Notes: generated from the sequence alone by a model not told the origin. Positions 1 to 8,704 are shown, counted from the first letter of the stretch. The stretch: DNA of 44,909 bases from Candidatus Peribacteria bacterium (GCA_009691405.1 SICN01000008.1:1-44909), one strand, 5' to 3'. Translations and numbers: made by a program.

Positions 1-255
1 GATCCAGAGTTTATCGAGACAGAGGAGATCGGGGTGGATGAGTCTCTCCACTTGGTCTTTGATGTGTTCCAATTCTTCCGGAGGTTTCCCGTCGGCGAGA
101 ATGCGGAGGGCGAACCAGCGTGCGACCGTGAATTTGCCAAGGTGCTTCGGCCCCGTGAACAAGTATGCGTGGCTGACATTGTCATGCGCGATGTCCGCCA
201 GAAGTTCACCGCATATTTTTTCGTGGCCGATGATCCGGTCGGGGAGAGAGGGCAT
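1..255 (-). CDS. holB: DNA polymerase III subunit delta' (HolB), N-terminal fragment
   Basis: Cut by the window edge; the first 85 residues are present. HolB is an AAA+-fold subunit of the clamp loader that places the sliding clamp on DNA for the replicative polymerase. The visible part has the family order: IIGHEK near residues 8-13, then SHAYLFTGP (28-36) running into a P-loop-like GPKHLGKF (35-42) in which the usual Ser/Thr after GK is Phe. Delta' subunits often have a defunct P-loop, which fits delta' better than tau/gamma. The start is ATG at 255, 11 nt after the stop of the upstream glycosyltransferase, so the two are probably co-transcribed. An ATG at 265 opens another frame that ends quickly. 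Confidence 0.8.
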   Translation of the reverse strand, partial: MPSLPDRIIGHEKICGELLADIAHDNVSHAYLFTGPKHLGKFTVARWFALRILADGKPPEELEHIKDQVERLIHPDLLCLDKLWI

Positions 256-266
256 GGTCTGCCATC

Positions 267-1178
267 TTACCTCTTTTCAGAGAGACCCGACAGGAATGCT
301 TTTCTATGTTTCCCGGCAAGCGTCGGGAGAAGAGCAAGTAATCGATAGGTAAAAAGTTTCCATCCCTTCGGCACGCGATCAAACTCCGGAACTTTTTTCT
401 GTATCTCAACTGCCGAATGGCCAAGTGTTTCCATCCGCCTGAGAGATTCTTCGAGTGTCATCCGGTGATGGTGCAGTGCCTTCGCGTCGGGTGCATACAA
501 CAGACGTACACCACTGTCTCTGAGGCGCATACCCCACTCGATATCTTCCCATCCGTAGAGGTGGATGTCTGTGCGGAAGAGTTTTTTTTTGGCTATAGAA
601 AGCGGTAAACTGATGTGACTGGTGTAGGTGTACCGATGCTGGAAATTTCTCGGGATGAACGAATCGCAGTCGATTCTGCGCATCTTGTCGAGTGCTTGGT
701 ATCCGAACTGCCACCCGCTCTTCTCGAGCCACTTCATCACCGGAGTGATGCCGACCGCTGGGTCCCAGGTGGTGAAACCAAGAACAGCTTTGAGCTTTGA
801 GCTTTGAGCTTTGAGTGGAGCCTGTTTCTCATAGCTCACAGCTGATAGCTCACAGCTCTCATGTGTCTTGAGATGCTTCTCGCACGCATCGGGTTCCAGA
901 AAAATATCATCGCCGATGAAGAGGACATACATTCCCTCCGCATGTCGCAGCCCCTCGTTTCGCGCCGAACCTTGCTGGCTTTTCTCAATCTCGAAAAACT
1001 TGACGGGAATGCGCCAAGAGGAAAGTTCAAAAAGTGCCGCAGTGCTCCGGTCTTTCCCATCACTTACGACGATCACTTCAAGATCGGACGCGGCAGTCTG
1101 CTTTTCGAGATGCTCCAAGCACCGACGCAGGATGTCCGCTCGCCTGTACGTTGGAATGATGACGGAAAGTTTCGGCAC
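267..1178 (-). CDS. family 2 glycosyltransferase (GT-A fold)
   Basis: About 303 residues. A GT2 transferase that moves a sugar from a nucleotide-sugar donor, probably onto an envelope glycan; the substrate cannot be read from sequence. The N-terminus has the nucleotide-binding strand LSVIIPTYRR, followed by SARNEGL and the metal-binding FIGDDIF. A later GWEDIEWG matches the catalytic-base region of GT2 enzymes. I chose GTG at 1178 because it directly precedes the first conserved strand and has AGGAGT 12 nt upstream, one of the very few Shine-Dalgarno-like motifs in the window. The frame is open further up, but that would overlap the divergent tsaB start. It contains an in-frame 7-nt tandem repeat (786-815). 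It lies upstream of holB on the same strand. Confidence 0.85.
   Translation of the reverse strand: MPKLSVIIPTYRRADILRRCLEHLEKQTAASDLEVIVVSDGKDRSTAALFELSSWRIPVKFFEIEKSQQGSARNEGLRHAEGMYVLFIGDDIFLEPDACEKHLKTHESCELSAVSYEKQAPLKAQSSKLKAVLGFTTWDPAVGITPVMKWLEKSGWQFGYQALDKMRRIDCDSFIPRNFQHRYTYTSHISLPLSIAKKKLFRTDIHLYGWEDIEWGMRLRDSGVRLLYAPDAKALHHHRMTLEESLRRMETLGHSAVEIQKKVPEFDRVPKGWKLFTYRLLALLPTLAGKHRKAFLSGLSEKR
786..858. repeat. short tandem words inside the GT2 gene
   Basis: Positions 786-815 hold just over four copies of the 7-mer AGCTTTG. Positions 831-858 hold two copies of a 14-mer, ATAGCTCACAGCTG, the second differing at its last base. In the sense strand of the gene the first block reads CAAAGCT repeated and encodes a QSSKLKA stretch. 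The same word and the same peptide appear in the SecA tail at 4868-4897. The block is in frame and does not break the gene. Confidence 0.8.
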
Positions 1179-1202
1179 ACGATGTACGATACTCCTGTCT
1201 CT

Positions 1203-1856
1203 ATGTCTTCTCTCACTCTTTTCATCGATCTCTGCAGCCACCGGAAGATCATCGCATGCGTCGATCAAGGAAAAACCTTGGCGCTTGCGGAGATTTCGGA
1301 TCACACGGACGAAGCGGATTTGATGCCGGCGATTGAGCGTTTATTATCATCCATCCCTGTCCATAATCGCAGCGGAAGATCCATATCTTCCGCTATCGAT
1401 CGCATTGCAGCGATTTCCGGTCCCGGAGGATTCATGAGCCAGCGCGTGGAAATGAGCCTCGGGAATGCACTCAGTTGGGGTTTACGAATTCCGATCGCCG
1501 GCATTCATCTCTCGGATGTTTGGGCGGCAAGAGTATCCAAATCCCTAACCCCCATCCCCACCCCTGAGTCCTTTCTCTGGTTACATTCCACACAGAAAAC
1601 ATCTCTTTTCATCCGCGGGTTTGGAACATGCAAGACAGAGTGGCCGGAGCCGACGCTCATTTCTTTGGATGATGCACGAAAGAGGATCCCTCCAGACACG
1701 ATCATGATCGGCGAACTGATTCCAGAACATTGTTTGCATTTCACATTGCTCCCCGCAGACAAGATGAAGCCCATCGAGGACGTATTGCAAGAACTTTGCG
1801 AGAGAGCGACGTATGGGAATCCTCCGATGTTGCCGTGGTATGGGAGAGGAATATAG
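1203..1856 (+). CDS. tsaB: TsaB-like t6A biosynthesis protein
   Basis: 217 residues, ASKHA fold. TsaB is the partner of TsaD in making threonylcarbamoyladenosine at position 37 of tRNAs that read ANN codons. The N-terminal strand LTLFIDLCSHRK replaces the usual LAIDTS, and ISGPGGFMSQRVEMSLG near the middle matches the family's GPGSFTGLRIG region, though degenerate. That, with the following GIPIAGI-like strand, is the basis for the call. TsaD and TsaE are not in the window. ATG 1203 is the first start after the divergent glycosyltransferase start (24 nt between them); no Shine-Dalgarno is seen. The family diverges fast, so the assignment rests on one motif and length. Confidence 0.65.
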   Translation: MSSLTLFIDLCSHRKIIACVDQGKTLALAEISDHTDEADLMPAIERLLSSIPVHNRSGRSISSAIDRIAAISGPGGFMSQRVEMSLGNALSWGLRIPIAGIHLSDVWAARVSKSLTPIPTPESFLWLHSTQKTSLFIRGFGTCKTEWPEPTLISLDDARKRIPPDTIMIGELIPEHCLHFTLLPADKMKPIEDVLQELCERATYGNPPMLPWYGRGI

Positions 1857-1928
1857 GTGACGTTGCATCAGTAAATCATTGTTTGTTTTCGTCGATTTCT
1901 TTACGATTTTCATACTTTCCCCTTCCAC

Positions 1929-2231
1929 ATGTTCCAGAAGAAGAAGCCCGCGCACAAAGTTCGTCTCGAGATCGATTTCCAGCCGAAGATTTCCCGCTGG
2001 TTCATCTTTCGTTTTCTCTGGATCATCCCTGTGATCATCCCGCTTGCGATCTATGCCGCATGGTTCTGGCTTCTCAGCTTTGTTCATTTCTTCTACATGC
2101 TTCTCCTCGGAGAGAGGAGCGAATCTATTTTCCGGAAGCAACTGGCGTTCATCAACTTCGGATTCCGGTGGCAAGCGTATCTGAAGTACTACACCAACGA
2201 GCGCCCCGTGATTCTGCCATGGCACGTGTAG
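1929..2231 (+). CDS. DUF4389-like small membrane protein
   Basis: 100 residues. The pattern is that of DUF4389 proteins: an N-terminal strand KVRLEIDFQPKISRW, two closely spaced hydrophobic segments (about residues 26-45 and 48-62), then FRKQLAFINFGFRWQAYL, which corresponds to the family's aromatic amphipathic block ending with Y and a loop. Function is unknown for the family; it is an integral membrane protein. It lies 72 nt after tsaB and 64 nt before secA on the same strand. CATACT stands 12 nt before the ATG. Confidence 0.6.
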   Translation: MFQKKKPAHKVRLEIDFQPKISRWFIFRFLWIIPVIIPLAIYAAWFWLLSFVHFFYMLLLGERSESIFRKQLAFINFGFRWQAYLKYYTNERPVILPWHV

Positions 2232-2281
2232 AGAGAGAGGAATGCCGTGGGGAGCCCCGTGGTTTAGGCGGTCTTTTCTGC

Positions 2282-2287
2282 TACACT
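2282..2287 (+). promoter_or_regulatory. -10 hexamer of secA
   Basis: TACACT is 8 nt before the secA ATG at 2296. No Shine-Dalgarno lies between. A start point about 7 nt after the hexamer would give an mRNA with a leader of about one base. The -35 is not recognisable. Confidence 0.5.
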
Positions 2288-2295
2288 CCGCATCC

Positions 2296-4980
2296 ATGAC
2301 CATTATCGACACTCTCAATAAGCTGCTCGGCGATCCGAATAAGAAAGAACTGAAAAAGCTTCAACCTGTCGTTGCTTTGGTGCGTGCGATGGGGCAGAAA
2401 CCCGAGGTTCGCGCACTGACACTTGAACATCTTCCTCAAAAAACACAGTCACTGCGAGATCGCCATGCTGCGGGGGAAAGTCTCGATCAACTTCTCCCCG
2501 AAGTGTTTGCGGTTGCCATCCGAGCGTGCGAACTTCTGGTTGGGAAGCAGATGGCCATCGGTACCCAGACTCTTATATGGGACATGGTGCCTTTCGATGT
2601 GCAGATCATCGGTGCAGCCGCTCTCCATAGAGGAGCGATCGCCGAGATGCGCACGGGAGAAGGAAAAACACTTGTCTGCACCATGCCCGCGTACCTCAAT
2701 GCCATCACGGGGAAGGGTGTGCATGTCGTCACGGTGAACGACTACCTCGCGAGACGCGACAGCGCATGGATGGGCATGCTCTACTCCGCACTCGGATTGA
2801 GCGTGGGCGTGATCGTGCATGGGCTCGATCACAACGAGAGAAAAAAAGCGTACGAAGCCGACATCACGTACGGCACCAACAACGAATTCGGATTCGATTA
2901 TCTCCGCGACAACATGGCGCCGTCCGTGGAGAGGCAAGTGCAACGGGGACTTCACTATGCCATCGTCGATGAAGTGGACTCGATCCTCATCGACGAGGCG
3001 AGGACGCCGCTCATCATCAGCCAACCTGCCGAAGAGTCGACCCTCAAGTACCAGCTCTATGCGAAGTACAGCATGGAACTTCAAGAACAGGTTCATTTTG
3101 TGAAAGATGAGAAGCAGAAAGCGGCGTCTCTCACCGAAGCGGGGATCAAGAAGATGGAAGAATTGATGGGTGTTGAGAATATTTATACCGAGAAAGGTTT
3201 TGAGGAAGTGCACCACATCGAGCAGGCGCTCCGTGCACACGCGATGTACCAGCGTGACGTCGATTACGTCGTGAAAGACAACGAGGTGATCATCGTCGAC
3301 GAATTCACAGGTCGACTGATGCCGGGCCGACGGTACAGTCATGGTTTGCATCAGGCGATCGAGGCGAAGGAAGGTGTCACCGTGCAGCGCGAGAGCAAAA
3401 CGCTTGCGACGATCACGTTCCAGAATTATTTCCGTATTTTCGAGAAGCTCTCGGGCATGACCGGAACCGCGAAGACGGAAGAGGAAGAGTTTCAATCGAT
3501 TTACACATTGCCGGTCATCACGATTCCGACGCATCAGCCGATGGTCAGAAATGACAGGCCGGATGCCGTCTACGCAAGCGTTGCCGCCAAGTTCAAGGCC
3601 GTTGCGAAGATTGCGAAAGAGAAACATGCGAAGGGACAGCCGGTGCTGATCGGCACGACATCGATTGAGAAGTCCGAAGCGATGAGCATGCTCCTCACCG
3701 AAATGGAGATTCCTCATACCGTGCTCAATGCCAAGCATCACGAGAAGGAAGCGGAGATTGTTGCGAAAGCCGGACAGTACGGTGCCGTGACGATCGCCAC
3801 GAATATGGCCGGTCGCGGTACGGACATCAAGCTGGGCGTTGGAGTGAAGGTCGTTGGCGGTCTTGCGATTCTCGGAACCGAACGCCATGAAGCTCGTAGA
3901 ATCGACAATCAGCTCCGAGGTCGAGCCGGTCGCCAAGGCGACCCGGGAGAGAGCCAGTTCTTCGTGTCGATGGAAGACGAACTGATGCGTCTCTTCGGTG
4001 GCGATCGCTTGAAGTCCATGATGCAACGTCTCAATGTCCCGGAGGATGTGCCGCTTGAGAATGGCATGGTCAGTCGCAGCATCGAGAGTGCGCAGAAGAA
4101 AGTGGAGGGCAGGAACTTCGATATTCGTCGTCACGTCGTGCAGTACGACGATGTCATGAACAAACATCGTGAGATCATGTACAAGCGTCGCCAGAAATTG
4201 CTTCGGAAAATCGCCGATCGTGACGGCGTGCAGACGCTGGACACGAAGAATTCACTGCATGAAGAAGTCTTGGGGATGCTTCGACGCGAAGTATCGGCGC
4301 TTGCGAAAGAGCACCTGACTGGCATCGATCCTGAGAATTGGACGATCAAGGAATTGCGCGCCGCCCTCGGCGCCATGCACCCGGAACTCGAGCGAGGTAT
4401 CGGAGAGACGGATCTCACGTCGCAGGCGGACAGCGAGGAAGCGGTTGAACTCGTGGAATCTCTTACACTCTCGTTCTATGAAAAGAAATGTGTGCACTTC
4501 GGCTTCGATCTCTCGAGGCGCGCGGAACAGATCGTCGTGCTGCAGGCGATCGACACGCATTGGATGGATCATATCGATGCGATGGCGCACCTTCGCGAGC
4601 AAGTTGCCTTCTCCGGATACGCGCAGAGAGATCCTCTAATCGAATATCAGGATCAGAGTTTCCGGATGTTTCAGCGTTTGCTTTCCACGATCGCACAGAC
4701 GACGATTCGCACGTTGATGCAGATCGACTTCGCGCAGTTTGGTGTGCAACAGCCGTCGATGCAGAACGAACCGGAGAACCTGCAGACGAATGAATCGGAG
4801 ATCGAAGGACAACTTACGGCCGGCTCTGCGAATATCAACTTAAACGAACTGGGAAGAAAAGCAGGGTCTCAAAGCTCAAAGCTCAAAGCTCAAAGCCCCA
4901 GTGCTTCGCGTGTGGGTCGCAACGACCCTTGTCCGTGTGGAAGTGGGAAAAAATATAAAAAGTGTCATGGAAAAGATTAG
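2296..4980 (+). CDS. secA: preprotein translocase ATPase SecA
   Basis: 894 residues, full length. SecA drives post-translational protein export through SecYEG. Seen in order: Walker A in MRTGEGKTL, helicase motif II-like VDEVDSILIDEARTPLI, the preprotein crosslinking domain, motor domain 2 with NMAGRGTDIKL and LRGRAGRQGDPG, the helical scaffold and wing domains, and a C-terminal zinc tail CPCGSGKKYKKCHG that binds SecB or ribosomes. Start is ATG 2296, giving MTIIDTLNKLLGD; the open frame reaches back to 2242 but those codons lack similarity. The linker just before the zinc tail carries the CAAAGCT tandem repeat. -10 hexamer TACACT lies 8 nt upstream. It is followed by its own stop and then the nusA promoter. 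Confidence 0.98.
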   Translation: MTIIDTLNKLLGDPNKKELKKLQPVVALVRAMGQKPEVRALTLEHLPQKTQSLRDRHAAGESLDQLLPEVFAVAIRACELLVGKQMAIGTQTLIWDMVPFDVQIIGAAALHRGAIAEMRTGEGKTLVCTMPAYLNAITGKGVHVVTVNDYLARRDSAWMGMLYSALGLSVGVIVHGLDHNERKKAYEADITYGTNNEFGFDYLRDNMAPSVERQVQRGLHYAIVDEVDSILIDEARTPLIISQPAEESTLKYQLYAKYSMELQEQVHFVKDEKQKAASLTEAGIKKMEELMGVENIYTEKGFEEVHHIEQALRAHAMYQRDVDYVVKDNEVIIVDEFTGRLMPGRRYSHGLHQAIEAKEGVTVQRESKTLATITFQNYFRIFEKLSGMTGTAKTEEEEFQSIYTLPVITIPTHQPMVRNDRPDAVYASVAAKFKAVAKIAKEKHAKGQPVLIGTTSIEKSEAMSMLLTEMEIPHTVLNAKHHEKEAEIVAKAGQYGAVTIATNMAGRGTDIKLGVGVKVVGGLAILGTERHEARRIDNQLRGRAGRQGDPGESQFFVSMEDELMRLFGGDRLKSMMQRLNVPEDVPLENGMVSRSIESAQKKVEGRNFDIRRHVVQYDDVMNKHREIMYKRRQKLLRKIADRDGVQTLDTKNSLHEEVLGMLRREVSALAKEHLTGIDPENWTIKELRAALGAMHPELERGIGETDLTSQADSEEAVELVESLTLSFYEKKCVHFGFDLSRRAEQIVVLQAIDTHWMDHIDAMAHLREQVAFSGYAQRDPLIEYQDQSFRMFQRLLSTIAQTTIRTLMQIDFAQFGVQQPSMQNEPENLQTNESEIEGQLTAGSANINLNELGRKAGSQSSKLKAQSPSASRVGRNDPCPCGSGKKYKKCHGKD
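4868..4897 (+). repeat. CAAAGCT tandem repeat in the secA linker
   Basis: Just over four copies of the 7-mer CAAAGCT, in frame, encoding SSKLKAQS between the wing domain and the zinc tail. The word is identical to that in the GT2 gene at 786-815 when both are read on their coding strands. Confidence 0.85.
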
Positions 4981-5009
4981 TATTAAAATATAATATTATC
5001 TTATGTCAA

Positions 5010-5039
5010 TTGTCATGAACCCACTTTCCGTGGTATGAT
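5010..5039 (+). promoter_or_regulatory. promoter of nusA
   Basis: TTGTCA, an 18-nt spacer, then TATGAT, with TGG just before it as an extended -10. The start point would be near 5046, giving a leader of about 104 nt that includes the hairpin at 5066-5100. Confidence 0.7.
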
Positions 5040-5065
5040 GACGTAACAGAATCTACTTCTAGTTT

Positions 5066-5100
5066 GACTATCTCATTTTCATTGAGATGGTCGCTTTTTT
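5066..5100 (+). terminator. terminator-like hairpin in the nusA leader
   Basis: A 10-bp stem (5066-5075 with 5083-5092, one G-T pair) with a 7-nt loop is followed by GC and six T residues. It lies between the nusA promoter and the nusA start, so it cannot be the end of the secA unit alone. A second hairpin, GCAGGC/GCCTGC, sits at about 5112-5128. This layout is that of a transcription attenuator. Confidence 0.6.
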
Positions 5101-5149
5101 GGATCTTCCTCGCAGGCAGAAAGCCTGCTCCCGTATTTCCCCCTTCCCT

Positions 5150-6349
5150 ATGCGCGCATCATTCATCGCAGCCATTAACCAGCTCTGTTCCGAAAGAAGT
5201 GTGAAAGCCGATGATGTACTCGAAGCCGTGAGGCAGGCGATTGCAACGGCGTACCGCAAAGATTTCGGCAACAAGGAACAGGAGATCAGAGTCGTGCTTC
5301 GGGAGGATCAGGATATGCCGTCGGTGCTTCTGATTAAGGAGGTGGTCGAGGAAGTGCTGAATGAAAACTTCGAAATCAGCTTGAAAGATGCGCAACGAGT
5401 GAAACCGGACAGCGAAGTCGGTGACGAAATAGAAATCGACGCGACGCCCGTCGGTTACGGTCGCATCGCAGCGCAGGCGGCGAAGCAGGTCATCATCCAG
5501 AAACTGCAGGAATCCGAGAAACAGAGTTTGTTCGCCATGTTCAAAGACCGCGAGAACGAACTTCTCTCCGTGACGGTGACCAAGGTCGAGCCGAACTGGG
5601 TGACGCTCGAAGTCGAGGGCATGGCTGTCTCGCTCCCATGGAAGGAGCAGATCCCGGGCGAGCACTACTACACGGGAAAGCGCATCCGTGTGTACCTCGA
5701 CAAAGTGGAGCTCACCGGCAAGGGTCCGCAACTCCGGATCTCTCGCACGCATCCGAGCCTTGTGAAGAAACTTCTCGAACTCGAGATCCCCGAAATCAGA
5801 AACGGCGACGTGCAGATTATGGCGATTGCCCGCGATGCCGGCATGCGAAGCAAAGTTGCGGTGAAGAGCACGGATCCGAGAATCGATCCGATCGGTGCGT
5901 GCGTCGGTCAGAAAGGTGTGCGCATTCAATCCGTGATGGAGGAGATCAACGGCGAAAGAGTCGATATGATCGAATGGTCGGAGGATCCGATCCGCTTGAT
6001 TTCGACTGCGTTGCAGCCAGCATCGATTTCAGCCGTGATCATCGTGAACGGTGAGCAGCACCTCGATGAGGAGGGTCGCATCGTGAAGAAGCGCGCAGCC
6101 GTGTTCGTCGAGGAAGCACAGCGCCCGATGGCGATTGGCAAGAAGGGCCAGAACATCCGTCTTGCGACTCAGCTCACGAATTTCGAGCTCGACATGTACA
6201 ACTACGAAGAACTTCCCGCCTTCAAAGCAAAACTCGCGGAGTTGAAGGGCGAAGAGGTCGAGGTGGTGATGCTTGCACCCGCTGTGGAAGGCGAGGAAGC
6301 TGCTCCTGCATCAGTGGAAGTTGCACAGGAAGAGAAGAAGGCGGAGTAG
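5150..6349 (+). CDS. nusA: transcription elongation/termination factor NusA
   Basis: 399 residues. NusA binds RNA polymerase and RNA, modulating pausing, intrinsic termination and antitermination. Domain order fits the family: N-terminal polymerase-binding domain beginning MRASFIAAINQLC, an S1 domain (about residues 130-200), then two KH domains with GACVGQKGVRIQ and AIGKKGQNIRLA (both GxxG-type loops). A short acidic/alanine-rich tail follows; the E. coli acidic repeats are absent, as in most bacteria. Start ATG 5150 gives the usual N-terminus; an upstream ATG at 5087 lies in the leader hairpin. No Shine-Dalgarno. RimP, usually upstream of nusA, is absent here. Confidence 0.97.
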   Translation: MRASFIAAINQLCSERSVKADDVLEAVRQAIATAYRKDFGNKEQEIRVVLREDQDMPSVLLIKEVVEEVLNENFEISLKDAQRVKPDSEVGDEIEIDATPVGYGRIAAQAAKQVIIQKLQESEKQSLFAMFKDRENELLSVTVTKVEPNWVTLEVEGMAVSLPWKEQIPGEHYYTGKRIRVYLDKVELTGKGPQLRISRTHPSLVKKLLELEIPEIRNGDVQIMAIARDAGMRSKVAVKSTDPRIDPIGACVGQKGVRIQSVMEEINGERVDMIEWSEDPIRLISTALQPASISAVIIVNGEQHLDEEGRIVKKRAAVFVEEAQRPMAIGKKGQNIRLATQLTNFELDMYNYEELPAFKAKLAELKGEEVEVVMLAPAVEGEEAAPASVEVAQEEKKAE

Positions 6350-6374
6350 GAAACACCTCAATTATTGTTTGTAG

Positions 6375-6399
6375 AGACGTCCCGTGTGGGGCGTCTTTT
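6375..6399 (+). terminator. intrinsic terminator after nusA
   Basis: A 9-bp stem, AGACGTCCC with GGGGCGTCT (one T-G pair), has a GTGT loop and is followed by TTTT. It begins 26 nt after the nusA stop. Confidence 0.8.
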
Positions 6400-6439
6400 A
6401 TGCGACCCTTGCTTCAAATTTTCCTGTATCGTGTCTTCA

Positions 6440-8704
6440 ATGAAACTTCCGAACCTCCCTTTCCTCATCCTCGACACGGAAACCACCGGTTTTGTCCCAA
6501 AGACACACCGTGTGATGGAGTATGCGTGCGTGGCATTGAAGAACGGGAAGATTGAGATGGAGTACGAACAGCTGCTGTCACTGCCGGAAGGTCATGAAAT
6601 CCCGGGGGTCGTACAGGTGCTCACACAGATTCGTCAGAAGGATCTTCTGGGAAAGCCGACATTCCAGGAGATGCTGCCCACCATCAAAGCGATGCTCACC
6701 CCCGAGACGATCGTCGTCGGGCAGAACGTGAAGTTCGATATCGGTATGCTCAAGGGAGAAGGATGGGACATAAGCGAGCACCCGTGGATCGACACCGCGA
6801 TGCTGGCATCGATCGTGTATCCGGAACTGAAGAGTTATTCGCTCGGGTACATGAGCGAAGCTCTTCATCTCATGCATACGCCGAAACATCGAGCGCTTGG
6901 TGATGTGCGCGCAACGTATCAACTCCTTGAATTGTGTGTCGAGAGACTCCAGAGTTTGCCCGGAAGCGATCTCGATGTCCTCAAAGCTCTCGCCGAGAGA
7001 GGCCCCGAGAGTTACCGAAGACTTTTTGCTTCTCTCACGTCTGTAGCGAAGAAAAAACGTCCGGCATGGCTCTCTCTCAGTAAGCATAGGAGCCCTGATG
7101 CAAGCGACAAATCGATCCCTGCGACAATGTTGAAGGGTCTTACGAAGAATGCGATTGAATTGATGCAAGAATCGCTCTGTCCTTCGACGCTGGAATCGAT
7201 TCTTGCAGGTGCGAAGAAGGGAAGTATGATCGCCGTCAAAAATCTCGATGCCGCCGTGCGCCGAGTCGAGATCCCGGCATCGGTTGTCGTTCTTCCGGAG
7301 CCACAGATGCTGCTTTCGGGCGAGGCAGCGGAGAAATTTCTGGAGCAGAAGAGTTTTACGGCCGATGAAATGACGCTTGCGATGAAGCTGGTTCTTTACA
7401 GTCCGAAACTCAAGATCGATTTGCCGATTCACGGAGAAGAAACCGCCATCTGGAACGCGAAAATCGCCGCAAGCGCAGAAAGCCCAGAGTATCTGGCGCG
7501 CAGAAAAGCACTGAAGAAAGATGTCGTACTCCTTGGGCACCACGAGCTCATTTCAATTGCGAACGGAGAAGAATCCGCGATCCTGAAAGGCGCTCGCATC
7601 GTGATCGATGACGCGTCAATGCTTGAGGATACGGCAACCGGCGCTCTTGGCTGGACATGCTTCGTGCCGACGTTGCGGGCTGCCGCAGCATGTAATGCTG
7701 CGCTGACGAAATGTACGGATCTCATCGAACTCTGGGTCGAGAAGCTCAGAAACGGGATGGATCTCCGGTACATCGCTCCGTCCGATCTCGGCGCACCCGA
7801 GATCGAGCATCTGACGGTGATGATCGAAGGTTTGCTCAAGACCGAACTCCCGCATGCGGCGGAGAAAGCCCTTTCGGATTTGCTCCTGATTTTTCAAGAG
7901 AGGAATCTGGACGGTCGGATCACATGGGTCGAGTCATTCCTCGACGGTAATAAAGCGATCAAATCCGTGCCGGAAAAAATAAACGAAGTGCTCGGACGTA
8001 TTCTCTACGATCAATCTGAGGTCACACTACTGATCCCGCAGGCGGCATGGAAAGAGTGCGGTTCGGTTCTTCCGCTCATGATGAAAACCGTCGACGGTCC
8101 CGTGCCGATGCTTCCGATTCCGGATTTCTCGGTTCTCCTCCCGATCGGGGTCGCTCTCGATGCGTCGATTGTCGAAGCCAAAGGAAAAACGGTCTTGCTG
8201 CTCTCGAGCAAGCGTGCTATCGAGGAGCTCTATCTCAAGCACGCCGAAAAATGCGAGGCGGCAGGGACGACGTTTCTCTGTCAGGGCTTCAGCGGAGGAC
8301 AGAGCCGGATGCAAGCGGAATTTGTTCTCGCGAAAGAGCCTGCAATTCTCGTCACGACTCCGTGGACGTATGAAACCATGGAGTTGCCGAGAGGCACGAT
8401 TGGCAGGCTCGTGCTCCAAACATTGCCGTTCGATCATCCGTCGCACGCGATCTTCAGCCGCAGAGCACTTCGCTATGGCGATCCGTTCTCGGAATATTCG
8501 CTCCCTCGCCTCAAGCATCGCCTCTTCCGGTTGATCCGCACGTTCGTTCGGCACATGAAAGCCGGAAGTTCGTTCATGATTCTCGACGATCGCCTGCGCA
8601 CGAAGCCCTACGGAAAGCGCGTTTCGGAGTATTTGCAGAATCTGGCACCTGCACCAACAGTGCGGCCATCCTTGGCCGCGACGGGGCAGATGAAGCTTCT
8701 CTAA
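6440..8704 (+). CDS. DnaQ-family 3'-5' exonuclease fused to a degenerate DinG-type helicase
   Basis: 754 residues. The N-terminal 170 residues form a DEDDh exonuclease with all catalytic residues visible: D12 and E14 (LDTETTG), D100 (NVKFD), H150 and D155 (HRALGD). The rest matches DinG-type XPD-like helicases of the DnaQ-DinG arrangement, best at the C-terminus (LQTLPFDHPSH, RRALRYGDPF, DDRLRTKPYGKR). The helicase core is eroded: no GxGKT Walker A is found between residues 175 and 390, the DEAH box is IDDAS (389-393), and motif VI keeps RLIR but lost the preceding Q and G. The likely product is an exonuclease with a structural, ATP-inactive helicase part. TATCGT lies 7 nt before the ATG. Confidence 0.85.
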   Translation: MKLPNLPFLILDTETTGFVPKTHRVMEYACVALKNGKIEMEYEQLLSLPEGHEIPGVVQVLTQIRQKDLLGKPTFQEMLPTIKAMLTPETIVVGQNVKFDIGMLKGEGWDISEHPWIDTAMLASIVYPELKSYSLGYMSEALHLMHTPKHRALGDVRATYQLLELCVERLQSLPGSDLDVLKALAERGPESYRRLFASLTSVAKKKRPAWLSLSKHRSPDASDKSIPATMLKGLTKNAIELMQESLCPSTLESILAGAKKGSMIAVKNLDAAVRRVEIPASVVVLPEPQMLLSGEAAEKFLEQKSFTADEMTLAMKLVLYSPKLKIDLPIHGEETAIWNAKIAASAESPEYLARRKALKKDVVLLGHHELISIANGEESAILKGARIVIDDASMLEDTATGALGWTCFVPTLRAAAACNAALTKCTDLIELWVEKLRNGMDLRYIAPSDLGAPEIEHLTVMIEGLLKTELPHAAEKALSDLLLIFQERNLDGRITWVESFLDGNKAIKSVPEKINEVLGRILYDQSEVTLLIPQAAWKECGSVLPLMMKTVDGPVPMLPIPDFSVLLPIGVALDASIVEAKGKTVLLLSSKRAIEELYLKHAEKCEAAGTTFLCQGFSGGQSRMQAEFVLAKEPAILVTTPWTYETMELPRGTIGRLVLQTLPFDHPSHAIFSRRALRYGDPFSEYSLPRLKHRLFRLIRTFVRHMKAGSSFMILDDRLRTKPYGKRVSEYLQNLAPAPTVRPSLAATGQMKLL

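Noticed and set aside
786-858. CRISPR array
   Set aside because: The repeats are 7 or 14 nt, directly adjacent, without spacers and inside a coding frame; no cas genes occur in the window.
861-1202. N-terminal extension of tsaB
   Set aside because: It overlaps the GT2 gene on the other strand, whose domain motifs occupy this part, and TsaB has its usual length from ATG 1203.
2449-4167. Long open frame (572 codons) antisense to secA
   Set aside because: It mirrors the codon pattern of secA on the other strand, has no recognisable domain and no promoter; secA is full length and canonical.
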